A DNA stretch of 64,000 nucleotides, taken from CAIVPM01 sp964477265. Its GTDB lineage: Bacteria > Bacteroidota > Bacteroidia > Chitinophagales > Chitinophagaceae. Below, piece by piece: positions 9,801-16,157 of this stretch. The position numbers and the translations under genes are program-made. Within the stretch, counting starts at the first letter, position 1, and every line of letters begins with the position of its first letter. Where the stretch lies: assembly GCA_964477265.1 (NCBI GenBank), contig CAYZDJ010000016.1:1-64000 (forward strand). Reading direction: 5' to 3'. Below the pieces are notes generated by a model. The model was not told where the DNA came from. It was given only the letters and a program-made list of their open reading frames with translations, and did not search any database.

Positions 9801-12480
9801 TTCATTTAAAGACACCAGTAAAATTGCTGATGGCAGCGAAGCTCAGTTTACACATTTCTGGAATTTTGGAGACCCGACAAGTGCTAGTAACACAGCAATT
9901 GGTAATCCATTGGTAAATGCCACACATTTATACAATGGCTCACCAACAGATTCTATAAAATTAATTGTAACAAGTAAAGATGGTTGCATAGATTCATTTG
10001 CAATGAAATTAAGCAGCACAACTATACACCCTAAACCTATTGCAAACTTTGTAGTAAATGGAACGTTTAGAGATACTGCACGTGGTTGTAGTGGTAATGC
10101 AATTGCGTTTAAAGATTCAAGCAGTGTTGCTGCTGGTACTAGTTATTGGGTTTGGGGCGATAATGGAACAACTGTAGAAACAGGCTCTCCAATCAACCAC
10201 ACCTTTACAAGTGCAACAACCCAAACATTTATTGGCTCTCACTATATAGATGATATTTATGGTTGCAGAAGTGATACAATTAAAGTAGTTTCTACTGCAT
10301 GGGGCTTACCTACAGTTGCAATACAAGTTAGCAATCCAACTTGCGAAAAAAATAGAATTACACTTACAGATAAATCAACACCAAGCACAGGTAATGGTGC
10401 TATAAGCAAATGGCTTTGGAAATTTGGAGAACCAACCAGTGGTGCAAATGATTCATCTAAAATCCAAAATCCAAATCATACTTATAATGCTTATGGCAGC
10501 TATAATGTATTTTTAACTGTAACAAGTGATAGTGGTTGCGTGGCAACAAATTCAACTGCCACTATAGTTACTGTTCATCCTTTACCAAAAGTTGGTTTCT
10601 CAAGCCCTAATGGAACTTGTGCTGGTAGCCCTGTAACTTTTACTGATACCAGTAAAATTGCAGATGGCAGTGAGGCACAATTTAATTATGCCTGGAATTT
10701 TGGAGACCCAACAAGTACATCAAATACTAAATCTGGTGTAGGCAGTGCAACTTCATCTCATTCATACAATAATCCTCCAACCGATAGTGTAAGATTAGTT
10801 ATAACAAGTAAGGATGGTTGTATAGATTCTATGGTAACTAAATTAAGCAGCACCATATATCCTAAGCAATTTGTTAAATTTAGTGCCAATGGCAAAACTT
10901 ATTATGCAAATGATACTATCAGGGTTTGTTTAGGTAATGCTATTAACTTCAGAAATACCAATACGCCAACTGTAACACAGAGTAGCTGGGACTTTGGAAA
11001 CCCAACAGGCACAGTGGTTACAGGCAGTACACAATCTTATACATACACAAATGCACAGGTATATACAGGGCAACATTATGCTTTAGATAATAATAATTGT
11101 AATACTGACACTGTGAACTTTAAAGTGCAGATTTGGGCATTGCCAACTGTAGCTTTTGATACTGCATTAATAAAATGTGAAAAAGCAAATATTGCGTTTG
11201 TTGATAGGAGTGTTGCGGGTGCTGGCAGTGGCAACATAAATGCATGGACATGGCATTTTGGACATGCTGGTAATGACTCATCTAAACTCCAGAATCCATT
11301 ACATGCTTACAATAATGCTGGTGTTTATAATGTATCATTAAAAGTTACTACAGACAGTGGTTGCAGTGCTACATTAACTCCTGCAAAAGCAATTGTAATT
11401 AATCCTAAGCCAAGAGCCAATTTTATAATGCAGGATACAACCTGTTTACCATTAGCAACAACATTTACAAGTAGTTCAACTATTGCAGATGGCAGCGAAT
11501 CGCAGTTCCTTTATTTATGGAACTTTGGTGACTTTGCAAGTGGATTAAATAATGTAAGTATTCTTAATCCTGCATCTCACAACTATCCAAGTTCTGCTAA
11601 CTATAATGTGCAGTTAATTGTTACAAGCAAAAATGGTTGTATGGATACAACTCGCAACAAAGTGTTAAATGCAAGTTCAATACATAACCAACCAAATGCT
11701 TTATATACTGTAAATACTGCAAGCCACGATACACCAAGGGTTTGCTTGGGAGTTCCAGTTAACTTTAAAGATGCAAGCAGCAATGTACAAACAAGCTATT
11801 GGATTTGGGGAGATAATGGATTGACAGTTGAGTTAGGGGTAAATCCATCACCACAATTTGCAACAACTCCTGCAGGCATTTATTATGGTCAGCATTACAT
11901 TGATGATAATTTTGGTTGCCGTAGTTCAATCACTCCAATTGTTACAATTATAGATGCATTGCCAACAGTTAAGGGCGAAACAAAATATGTGATGAAAAAT
12001 ACGCCAAACATGTTGATGCCAACAATTACAAATGCAACTTCATTCTCGTGGACAGTTACAAAACCACTTGGTTTGGCAGATGATTATTTAGATTTTAACG
12101 ATGTGGAAAATCCAATTTGCACACCATTAACAGATGTTACTTATTTAATTACTGTAAGCAACGATGGAGGTTGTATTGACACTGCTTCATACTACGTTAA
12201 GCTTTTAAAAACACCGGAAATTCCAACTGCATTTAGTCCTAATGGAGATGGTATAAATGATACTTGGAACATTGGCTACTTAAGTGAATATGTGGGGGCT
12301 ACAGTACAAGTATTTAACAGGTATGGACAAATAGTATTAAACAAATTTGGATATGGCAATGCATGGAATGGAAAAATAAATAATAATGGTGCTGATTTGC
12401 CAATTGGCGTTTATTATTACATTATTAAGCCTGGTAGTGGAATGCCTGTGATGACAGGATATGTAACCATATTGAGATAA
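3835..12480 (+). CDS. Giant secreted PKD-repeat adhesin with T9SS type B (gliding-motility-associated) C-terminal domain
   Basis: About 2,880 residues, secreted and probably surface-bound. A signal peptide ends near VDAQ (about residue 26). It is followed by an unassigned beta domain, two fibronectin-III-like repeats (about 215-425), a region resembling the IgGFc-binding N-terminal domain (about 550-960), and a long row of PKD-like domains with WDFGDG-type motifs. The last ~85 residues (from about 2795, opening IPTAFSPNGDGINDTW) are the CHU_C-type sorting domain recognised by the T9SS. Residues of about 1880-2710 contain a three-fold supermodule of about 278 residues. The reading frame extends to a TTG at 3826, but ATG 3835 or 3841 is the better start. 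A likely terminator follows. The role is probably adhesion; no catalytic domain is seen. Confidence 0.9.
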   Translation: MNMKYKSFLHKSYCTFVLFLMFALSVDAQFKATWALTSNKTVAVTGVQATNVSALNMVPASNLSNPGTHNTNGYEVKPLAGYTVSSGNNYWQTTFNDSNAVILPISPNAGFDAIIDTFSITTRRSNSSGENTAMLSYRTNGAGSWNYIGTSKVITTSSSNTITTFAGLNTIFYTGASYEIKVHFAAETVLTTRDNRVLTIKNLTVIGRAVSPPFIVPVVTTGSLGTATKYSNTATNSFYTISNGGVNVRPVLQSGVIYSTNPTPIFSNSSKTVDIATNGTGTATFNSSFAGLTPATTYYVRAYALTQADTVYGGIVSFTTAPYTIPTISTTAPSNVLSTKATTGGNTIDSGGYAVSEKGICYSSSNNLPAYTGVSNSHTSDGSGNANFATILKNLTPSTKYYIRAYAKNQLGVGYGNLDSFTTGAPVPTITVTPATLDFGDITYNSSATVLSYKVNASNLNPSVGSITLNATNGYIICSTYNGTYNNTLTLTYAGSTITNKIIYVKNKTNSYGTLNGIVTHSGGGTVAPNADTVFLTTNVIQNADTLSNAGSDFWCGFGYQEKMKENTTQFDTTLSSKGSHLSLFIAAGNQGDSVIVELPGIPNAPTFPRRVYVPASGFIEIGGFPVGDGDAENPTNGPDTRLYYTGISKKGIHIYTKSGVPVSAWLYDWNTGDAAAGAMLFPTNTWNSSYVVQSVGGKANNSGYNNNSFFFVIAKDDNTVVTFKPTNDILDSNSATIFSNGHQHTPAYVKYKKDSTYTIILNKGEVFNAMGFVGDPAPASADPGALDLSGTVVSTTCDKKIAVFGGNGRCVLGTAGSNPTVGNANCNNPTSGSDNLIQQMFPKVAWGTVYLTVPTKNMANNLFRVYVQDINTDVKLNGTLLLKANLIKGLYYQFDINRPSKIESNIPVSVTQFIVSGACQHAPSGNIGKGDPEMITLSPVQQSITSTTVYSATFKNGNTPPNQGCSYINVVVKGFDGVSSFKFDGSTSGIDTGSNTFTGGLYAASVPANLTNVNAFKKHPYDTNYYYATFRVSSKAKHTLFSTQGFNAIAYGVSDGESYGYNAGTTINNLSAVNVSVNPAGTDTSSSSVKVVKYNQVYLQIAVPYDTTTINSISWDAQGNANVNPNTAQNGIINPNTSKPICLGTIVKDGRTFYIYQSPVQYIFNEDGAYKIKVTFSGTFVSDCGGTDVKYLNVIVGHDDISFDLTRAVDASGSNCTSLLIKIDDNSTGFANTTIKTWIWDFGDGSKKDTVQITDSWAPTPKINPHQYPSNTTYYLKLTTINTIGGVTTDSALVDLNLLTAPSFSISQDSTCPGNAVVFTPLTATGAAKWFWDYGDGSAVDSTTTQIPVSHSYTTEGIQTVSHWIKNSAGCPSSMTKDTVFVLHKPIANFISPSGVCLPGNTLFTNSSDTAIGLSSMPYTYRWDFGVLALTNDTSNIKDPIYQYTTAPGAGEYNVSLVATSKYGCASSAKTQLITNVYSKPTAVIASTTDKKICVGSFAQFNDSSYTNGAQNIQTVYWIYGDGSTNIGTAPLLNFAYAYNTASTFAVKHVAVTDKGCVSDTATWTIKVNPNPVAGTILPSSCITSGSLLFKDNSTVATDDSVQTPYTYTWNFGDGTGTFTTKDSTHTYSSIGTYYINHSITTLNGCTDTKTDTFTISGSKPVPRFRMAYNRISSQFNFHYCSKDTIKLIDSSTISIGTIKKVEIFWDRDDVYQAGLNANPTVDLNPQNGSGTITPKVYSFVYPSHYFNRSPVIYIKVYNDANCFAIDSIMTVRIFGLPVIKFDTIKGICVNGTPKLINLAYDSSHAFDNPLKLINGKPAYSGSGIYNDSMFNPSVAGVGTHNIKVLYELTVPVQLPVNTTSNPNHCRDSAYAPITVWALPQPAIQVSNPTCEKNKISFTDKTPVVANTGNISSWKWHFGEPASGANDSSALQNPDHTYSAYGTYNVTLTATSDSGCVGTTTPPVAVIVHPLPKVGFIPPNGTCAGSPVSFKDTSKIADGSEAQFTHFWNFGDPTSASNTAIGNPLVNATHLYNGSPTDSIKLIVTSKDGCIDSFAMKLSSTTIHPKPIANFVVNGTFRDTARGCSGNAIAFKDSSSVAAGTSYWVWGDNGTTVETGSPINHTFTSATTQTFIGSHYIDDIYGCRSDTIKVVSTAWGLPTVAIQVSNPTCEKNRITLTDKSTPSTGNGAISKWLWKFGEPTSGANDSSKIQNPNHTYNAYGSYNVFLTVTSDSGCVATNSTATIVTVHPLPKVGFSSPNGTCAGSPVTFTDTSKIADGSEAQFNYAWNFGDPTSTSNTKSGVGSATSSHSYNNPPTDSVRLVITSKDGCIDSMVTKLSSTIYPKQFVKFSANGKTYYANDTIRVCLGNAINFRNTNTPTVTQSSWDFGNPTGTVVTGSTQSYTYTNAQVYTGQHYALDNNNCNTDTVNFKVQIWALPTVAFDTALIKCEKANIAFVDRSVAGAGSGNINAWTWHFGHAGNDSSKLQNPLHAYNNAGVYNVSLKVTTDSGCSATLTPAKAIVINPKPRANFIMQDTTCLPLATTFTSSSTIADGSESQFLYLWNFGDFASGLNNVSILNPASHNYPSSANYNVQLIVTSKNGCMDTTRNKVLNASSIHNQPNALYTVNTASHDTPRVCLGVPVNFKDASSNVQTSYWIWGDNGLTVELGVNPSPQFATTPAGIYYGQHYIDDNFGCRSSITPIVTIIDALPTVKGETKYVMKNTPNMLMPTITNATSFSWTVTKPLGLADDYLDFNDVENPICTPLTDVTYLITVSNDGGCIDTASYYVKLLKTPEIPTAFSPNGDGINDTWNIGYLSEYVGATVQVFNRYGQIVLNKFGYGNAWNGKINNNGADLPIGVYYYIIKPGSGMPVMTGYVTILR
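9475..11960 (+). repeat. Three tandem ~833-bp supermodules inside the PKD adhesin
   Basis: Segments starting near 9475, 10310 and 11141 encode the same order of three domains: a PKD unit with the CEK motif, a PKD unit with ADGSE and WNFGD motifs, and a third unit with a WxWGDN-like motif and a YIDD-like ending. Modules 1 and 2 share long near-identical stretches, for example VSNPTCEKN and GTCAGSPV; module 3 has diverged. This looks like recent segmental duplication. Confidence 0.75.
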
Positions 12481-12501
12481 TTTTTTAAACATTACACAAT
12501 T

Positions 12502-12545
12502 AAATCCTTTACAGAATTATGACTCTGTAAAGGATTTTTTTCAGG
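12502..12545 (+). terminator. Intrinsic terminator after the giant adhesin
   Basis: AATCCTTTACAGA pairs with TCTGTAAAGGATT around a short loop, followed by a run of T. It starts about 20 nt after the adhesin stop codon. Confidence 0.85.
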
Positions 12546-12608
12546 AAAAATAAATTTTAAGTTCGATAGCCACTTGCTTTTTGTTGATAAACCTTAATCC
12601 AAACTCAA

Positions 12609-12639
12609 TTTGGTAATTTCGTTTATACGGCTACATTTG
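12609..12639 (+). promoter_or_regulatory. Bacteroidota-type promoter for the DUF2795 gene
   Basis: TTTG at 12609-12612, a 19-nt spacer and TACATTTG at 12632-12639 exactly fit the -33/-7 consensus known for the primary sigma factor of Bacteroidota. The start codon is 23 nt downstream. It is the best promoter match I found in the window. Confidence 0.75.
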
Positions 12640-12661
12640 CACAAATTTTTAAAAAAAGACT

Positions 12662-12883
12662 ATGTTTTGGACTCTTGAACTTGCCAGTTATTTGGAAGAA
12701 GCACCTTGGCCTGCTACTAAAGATGAGTTGATTGACTATGCTATCAGAAGTGGTGCTCCTATTGAGGTTGTCGAAAATTTACAAGAACTTGATGATGCTG
12801 AAGAGATATATGAAAGCATTGAAGATATTTGGCCTGATTACCCAAGTCAGGACGACTTTATGTTTAACGAAGAAGAGTATTAA
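12662..12883 (+). CDS. DUF2795 family small acidic protein
   Basis: A 73-residue, strongly acidic protein with the conserved opening MFWTLELASYLEEAPWPATKDELIDYA and a C-terminal acidic tail ending FNEEEY. This pattern is very conserved in Bacteroidota DUF2795 proteins, whose function is not established. It has its own well-formed promoter (12609-12639). Its last codons overlap by 20 bp with the convergently transcribed thioesterase gene, so the two genes share their 3' ends without a terminator between them. Confidence 0.88.
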   Translation: MFWTLELASYLEEAPWPATKDELIDYAIRSGAPIEVVENLQELDDAEEIYESIEDIWPDYPSQDDFMFNEEEY

Positions 12884-13292
12884 CAAACGCTTCGGGTACA
12901 GTAACTAATTTTCTGGTTTCATAATTCATACACAACATACCTGTTTTTGCTTTTGCAGCTACAGTGTTTGTTGTGTTATTTTTTTCTACAAGGTAAAATA
13001 AATCAAAGCCAAATTTTACAAAATTGGTGCAGGCAATTTTTATGGTAACAATATCACCATAAAATAATTCTCCTTTAAATTCAATAGCTGCGTCAGCCAT
13101 AATAACACCAACTCCTTCAATATTAATTTCGCTATAATTATAGTGCTTAAAAAATTGCAGCCTTGCCTCGTGCAGCAATGCAAGAAAGCTATCGTTGCCA
13201 ACATGTCCACCATAGTTTACATCAGTAATTCTTATGGCAATAGTTGTTTCAAAATTAAATCGCCCAGGCAAGTTTATTTTAATCCTGTCCAT
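12864..13292 (-). CDS. Acyl-CoA thioesterase, hot-dog fold (4HBT family)
   Basis: A 142-residue single hot-dog domain of the YbgC/4HBT type, predicted to hydrolyse acyl-CoA or acyl-ACP thioesters in the cytosol. The segment IRITDVNYGGHVGNDSFLALLHEAR (residues 20-44) matches the family pattern in which an Asp/Asn lies beside a GH(V/M)xN motif on the long central helix. No signal peptide is present. The substrate cannot be told from sequence. The 3' end overlaps the 3' end of the DUF2795 gene. Confidence 0.85.
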   Translation of the reverse strand: MDRIKINLPGRFNFETTIAIRITDVNYGGHVGNDSFLALLHEARLQFFKHYNYSEINIEGVGVIMADAAIEFKGELFYGDIVTIKIACTNFVKFGFDLFYLVEKNNTTNTVAAKAKTGMLCMNYETRKLVTVPEAFVNTLLR

Positions 13293-13358
13293 AAAATGTT
13301 TTTGTAAAGAAAAGATTTTTGTGAATTTAATATTGGAAATACAGGAAGTAGTTTAGCT

Positions 13359-13390
13359 AAAAAATGCACTCATAGAAATGAATGCATTTA
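13359..13390 (-). terminator. Possible terminator downstream of ftsE
   Basis: On the minus strand AAATGCA pairs with TGCATTT, extended by an imperfect TCAT/ATGA inner stem, and runs into six T. It lies about 155 nt after the ftsE stop, so it would end a long 3' untranslated region. Confidence 0.45.
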
Positions 13391-13544
13391 ACTTAAGTAC
13401 ATCATAGGTAAACGGACTAAGTAAGTATTGTAAAAATAATAGTCTGTTGTTATGATTGTGTTAAATGATACATGAGGTGAATAAAATAAAAATATTTCCT
13501 TGCTTTATGCACAGGTATTTTTTTGTTTGCAAATTCAAAGCAGC

Positions 13545-14234
13545 CTAAGCAGGTACTGCATTTGCACTATCTGTCAACTTTCCAAATTCTGTTTTAAGCA
13601 TTCTAGATGGGTAACGATTTATTACAATAAAATCGTGAGTAGCCATAATAATGCTGGTATTATAGTCCTTTACAATTTGGAAAAGCAATTGCATAATTTC
13701 ATCACTTGTTTCTGGGTCAAGGTTACCTGTTGGCTCATCTGCAAGTATTAGCTTTGGCGAGTTTAATAAAGCTCTTGCTATATCAACACGCTGTTGTTCA
13801 CCACCACTCATTTCGTAAGTCATTTTATATGCCTTGCTTTTTAAGCCTACTTTTTCAAGCACATCATTAATTTTTTCTTCCATCAGTTTCTCATCTTTCC
13901 AGCCTGTTGCCTTTAGCACAAACTTTAAATTTTCGTGTACATTTCTATCAGTAAGCAACTGAAAATCCTGAAACACAACACCAAGATTTCTTCTTAAAAA
14001 AGGCACTTTTTTCCAGTCCATAGCTTTCAGGTCGTAGCCAGCAACATTGGCAGAGCCCTCTTGCAAAGGCAGTTCGCCATACAGTGTTTTAAGCAAGCTG
14101 CTTTTACCTGTTCCTGTTTTACCAACAAGATACACAAATTCGCCCTTTTCAATATTAAAATTCACATCTTGCAGCACAAGGCTTTTTCCTTGAAATATAT
14201 TAACTCCAGTCAGAGATACAAGTGCTTCACTCAT
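13545..14234 (-). CDS. ftsE: Cell-division ABC transporter ATP-binding protein FtsE
   Basis: A 229-residue ABC ATPase that works with the membrane protein FtsX to control septal peptidoglycan hydrolases. Walker A is GKTGTGKSS (about 38-46), the Q-loop region is VFQDFQLL, the signature is MSGGEQQRVDIARAL and Walker B is LILADEPTGNLDP. The short length and VFQDFQLLTDRNVHENL segment fit FtsE better than other small ABC ATPases such as LolD. No ftsX is next to it; separation of the two genes is, to my knowledge, not unusual in this phylum. A lipoprotein gene lies 80 bp upstream on the same strand. Confidence 0.85.
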   Translation of the reverse strand: MSEALVSLTGVNIFQGKSLVLQDVNFNIEKGEFVYLVGKTGTGKSSLLKTLYGELPLQEGSANVAGYDLKAMDWKKVPFLRRNLGVVFQDFQLLTDRNVHENLKFVLKATGWKDEKLMEEKINDVLEKVGLKSKAYKMTYEMSGGEQQRVDIARALLNSPKLILADEPTGNLDPETSDEIMQLLFQIVKDYNTSIIMATHDFIVINRYPSRMLKTEFGKLTDSANAVPA

Positions 14235-14314
14235 TGTTGTATTTTTTGTAAAGATAAACGAAGAAAGGTTGCAGATTATTTTAAAAGGAAGAACAAAAGA
14301 AATTTAAGAAAACT

Positions 14315-14947
14315 TTAGTTATTATTTGAAATTCGTTTAAACGCTCCAATGCCTTCTGATTTCATCCCAAATTTTTCTGCAATTTCAGTTAAAGCAATCG
14401 TAGATACATTAACACAATCATTCTTAAATTTAGATAAAATAGTTGCTGCTGCTACAGTTGGTGTTTTTTCAAAATAAAGTTCATACCAGGTTTTGTTATT
14501 CGGATTATACAAAACTTCTTTTAGCTTATTTTCAATTTCAGTTTTATTAGCTGGTTTTTGTGCTACAAAAATATTATACTCAATTAAAGATTTTATTGAG
14601 TGAAATAAACTATCTCCAGCTTTTGTTTTATTAAAAGTTGCAAATGCCAAATCCAAGTTTTCCTCTGTAGTATCTGTTGTTAATAAATACATTTTTAGGC
14701 TATCAATAAGTTTATTTGTAGCAGTAAGTTTATAAATTATAGTGTCTGCCTTTGCAGCTAATAAGCTATTGGTATTTCTGTTTGAATCAATAAAGGAATA
14801 AAGGCGTTTTACTTCGCCATCTACAATTGCATTTGTATTTTGCAAAGATTTGTCAACTTTATCAAATGCACTTTTAATCTCATCATTAACAGTATTAGCA
14901 CATCCTATTGTTAAACTTGCAACTATAAATAGAATTAAATATTTCAT
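14315..14947 (-). CDS. Lipoprotein resembling the first (helical) domain of GldM
   Basis: A 210-residue predicted lipoprotein with a lipobox ending in Cys16 (ASLTIGC). The remainder looks all-helical. Two segments resemble the periplasmic helical domain of the T9SS/gliding protein GldM: EIKSAFDKVDKSLQNTN near the start, and TWYELYFEKTPTVAAATILSKF followed by a KND motif in the last third. Full-length GldM has about 500 residues, an N-terminal transmembrane helix and three further domains; here there is a lipid anchor and no more. It could be a paralogue that interacts with the T9SS motor, or merely share the fold. The similarity is judged by eye. Confidence 0.5.
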   Translation of the reverse strand: MKYLILFIVASLTIGCANTVNDEIKSAFDKVDKSLQNTNAIVDGEVKRLYSFIDSNRNTNSLLAAKADTIIYKLTATNKLIDSLKMYLLTTDTTEENLDLAFATFNKTKAGDSLFHSIKSLIEYNIFVAQKPANKTEIENKLKEVLYNPNNKTWYELYFEKTPTVAAATILSKFKNDCVNVSTIALTEIAEKFGMKSEGIGAFKRISNNN

Positions 14948-14989
14948 TTTTCAAAAATAATCTTTATATCATCAAAACCAATAAGCATC

Positions 14990-14997
14990 TATATTTG
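14990..14997 (+). promoter_or_regulatory. -7 promoter element for the metH-like gene
   Basis: TATATTTG matches the Bacteroidota -7 consensus TAnnTTTG. No clear TTTG is found 19-20 nt upstream. Transcription would start near 15002, exactly at the first arm of the structured leader at 15002-15066. Confidence 0.55.
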
Positions 14998-15001
14998 CAG
15001 G

Positions 15002-15066
15002 AGTTGGCAGATTTGTTTATTGTTCAGCCAACTAAGTTGCTACGCTTAAATGAACTAATAAACAAA
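15002..15066 (+). promoter_or_regulatory. Structured 5' leader (candidate pseudoknot) upstream of the methionine synthase domain
   Basis: TTTGTTTATT (15012-15021) pairs perfectly with AATAAACAAA (15057-15066), extended by GTTCA (15022-15026) with TGAAC (15051-15055) and a one-base bulge. AGTTGGC (15002-15008) is perfectly complementary to GCCAACT (15027-15033) inside the loop. The two stems cross, so they form either a pseudoknot or mutually exclusive folds. The gene start is 69 nt further on. I do not recognise it as a known riboswitch by eye. Confidence 0.55.
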
Positions 15067-15134
15067 CTTCTACACAATAAAGTTTTTTAAATCATTTAAG
15101 CCAAACAATAATTAATAATCAATAATTATTTTAA

Positions 15135-16151
15135 ATGAGTTCTATTTATAGTGAATTAGAAAAAAGGATTTTGGTAATTGATGGTGCAATGGGCACAATG
15201 ATTCAGAGAAGAAAATTAACTGAAGAAGATTATCGTGGTGAAAGATTTAAAGACTGGAAAGTTGAAGTGAAAGGGAATAATGATTTACTGAACATCACCC
15301 AACCACGCGTTATTATTGACATACACAAAGAATATTTAGAAGCTGGTGCAGACATTATTGAAACCAATACTTTCAGTAGCACAAGCATTGCAATGGCAGA
15401 TTATGATATGCAGGAATTTGCCTATGAACTAAATGTTGAAGCAGCAAAGTGTGCAAGAACTGCTGTTGAGGAATACACAGTCGACAGTCGACAGTCGACA
15501 GTCGACAAATTCGTTGCTGGTGCAATTGGTCCTTTAAATAAAACACTTTCATTGAGTCCAGATGTAAATAATCCTGGTTATCGAGCTATCACTTTTGATG
15601 AAGTGGTAACTGCTTATCACGAACAAATTAAAGGCTTGGTTGATGGTGGCGTTGATATACTTTTAATTGAAACAATATTTGATACGCTCAATGCCAAAGC
15701 TGCAATATTTGCTTGTAAAAAATATTTTAAAGAAGCTGGTAAGTCTTTGCCAATAATGATTTCAGGAACTATTACTGATGCAAGTGGCAGAACTTTAAGT
15801 GGACAAACGCTTGAAGCTTTTTATGTTTCTGTATCTCATGCAAAGCCTTTGAGTGTTGGTTTAAATTGTGCTTTGGGTGCACAGGAAATGAGGCAGCATA
15901 TTGAAGAATTGTCTCATATTGCAAGTTGCTACACAAGTGCCTATCCCAATGCTGGTTTACCAAATGCAATGGGTGAGTATGATGAAGAACCACACCAAAC
16001 TGCAGGCTTTATTGAAGAGTGGGCAAAGGAAGGTTTTGTGAACATTGTTGGAGGTTGCTGTGGTACAACGCCACCCCATATAAAACATATTGCAGATGCT
16101 GTAAAAAATATTGTACCAAGAAAGAAACCTGTTTTAGAAGTTAGTTTATAA
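15135..16151 (+). CDS. Homocysteine S-methyltransferase domain protein (stand-alone MetH N-terminal module)
   Basis: 338 residues corresponding to the homocysteine-binding N-terminal domain of B12-dependent methionine synthase. It opens with the family motif VIDGAMGTMIQ (residues 14-24). Zinc-binding cysteines are seen in GLNCALG (about 244) and GGCCGTTP (about 307-308). The pterin, B12 and reactivation domains of full-length MetH (about 1,200 residues) are missing and do not follow; the next gene is argS, 6 bp away. The split form probably works with a second protein encoded elsewhere. Residues 116-124 (VDSRQSTVD) come from a four-fold 7-mer repeat in a loop. A possible structured leader precedes the gene. 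Confidence 0.9.
   Translation: MSSIYSELEKRILVIDGAMGTMIQRRKLTEEDYRGERFKDWKVEVKGNNDLLNITQPRVIIDIHKEYLEAGADIIETNTFSSTSIAMADYDMQEFAYELNVEAAKCARTAVEEYTVDSRQSTVDKFVAGAIGPLNKTLSLSPDVNNPGYRAITFDEVVTAYHEQIKGLVDGGVDILLIETIFDTLNAKAAIFACKKYFKEAGKSLPIMISGTITDASGRTLSGQTLEAFYVSVSHAKPLSVGLNCALGAQEMRQHIEELSHIASCYTSAYPNAGLPNAMGEYDEEPHQTAGFIEEWAKEGFVNIVGGCCGTTPPHIKHIADAVKNIVPRKKPVLEVSL
15478..15505 (+). repeat. Four perfect tandem 7-mers (CAGTCGA) inside the methionine synthase gene
   Basis: CAGTCGA is repeated four times without error, creating overlapping GTCGAC palindromes. It is translated as VDSRQSTVD in the loop before the FVAGAIGP strand, a place where related enzymes vary in sequence. The related word CAGTCAA is found in argS (17632-17652) and degenerate forms in sucA (32426-32488). 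Confidence 0.9.
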
Positions 16152-16157
16152 AAAGAA

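Noticed and set aside
13293..13544. Small RNA or gene in the 252-bp gap between ftsE and the thioesterase
   Set aside because: Apart from one hairpin that may be the ftsE terminator I found no promoter or coding pattern.
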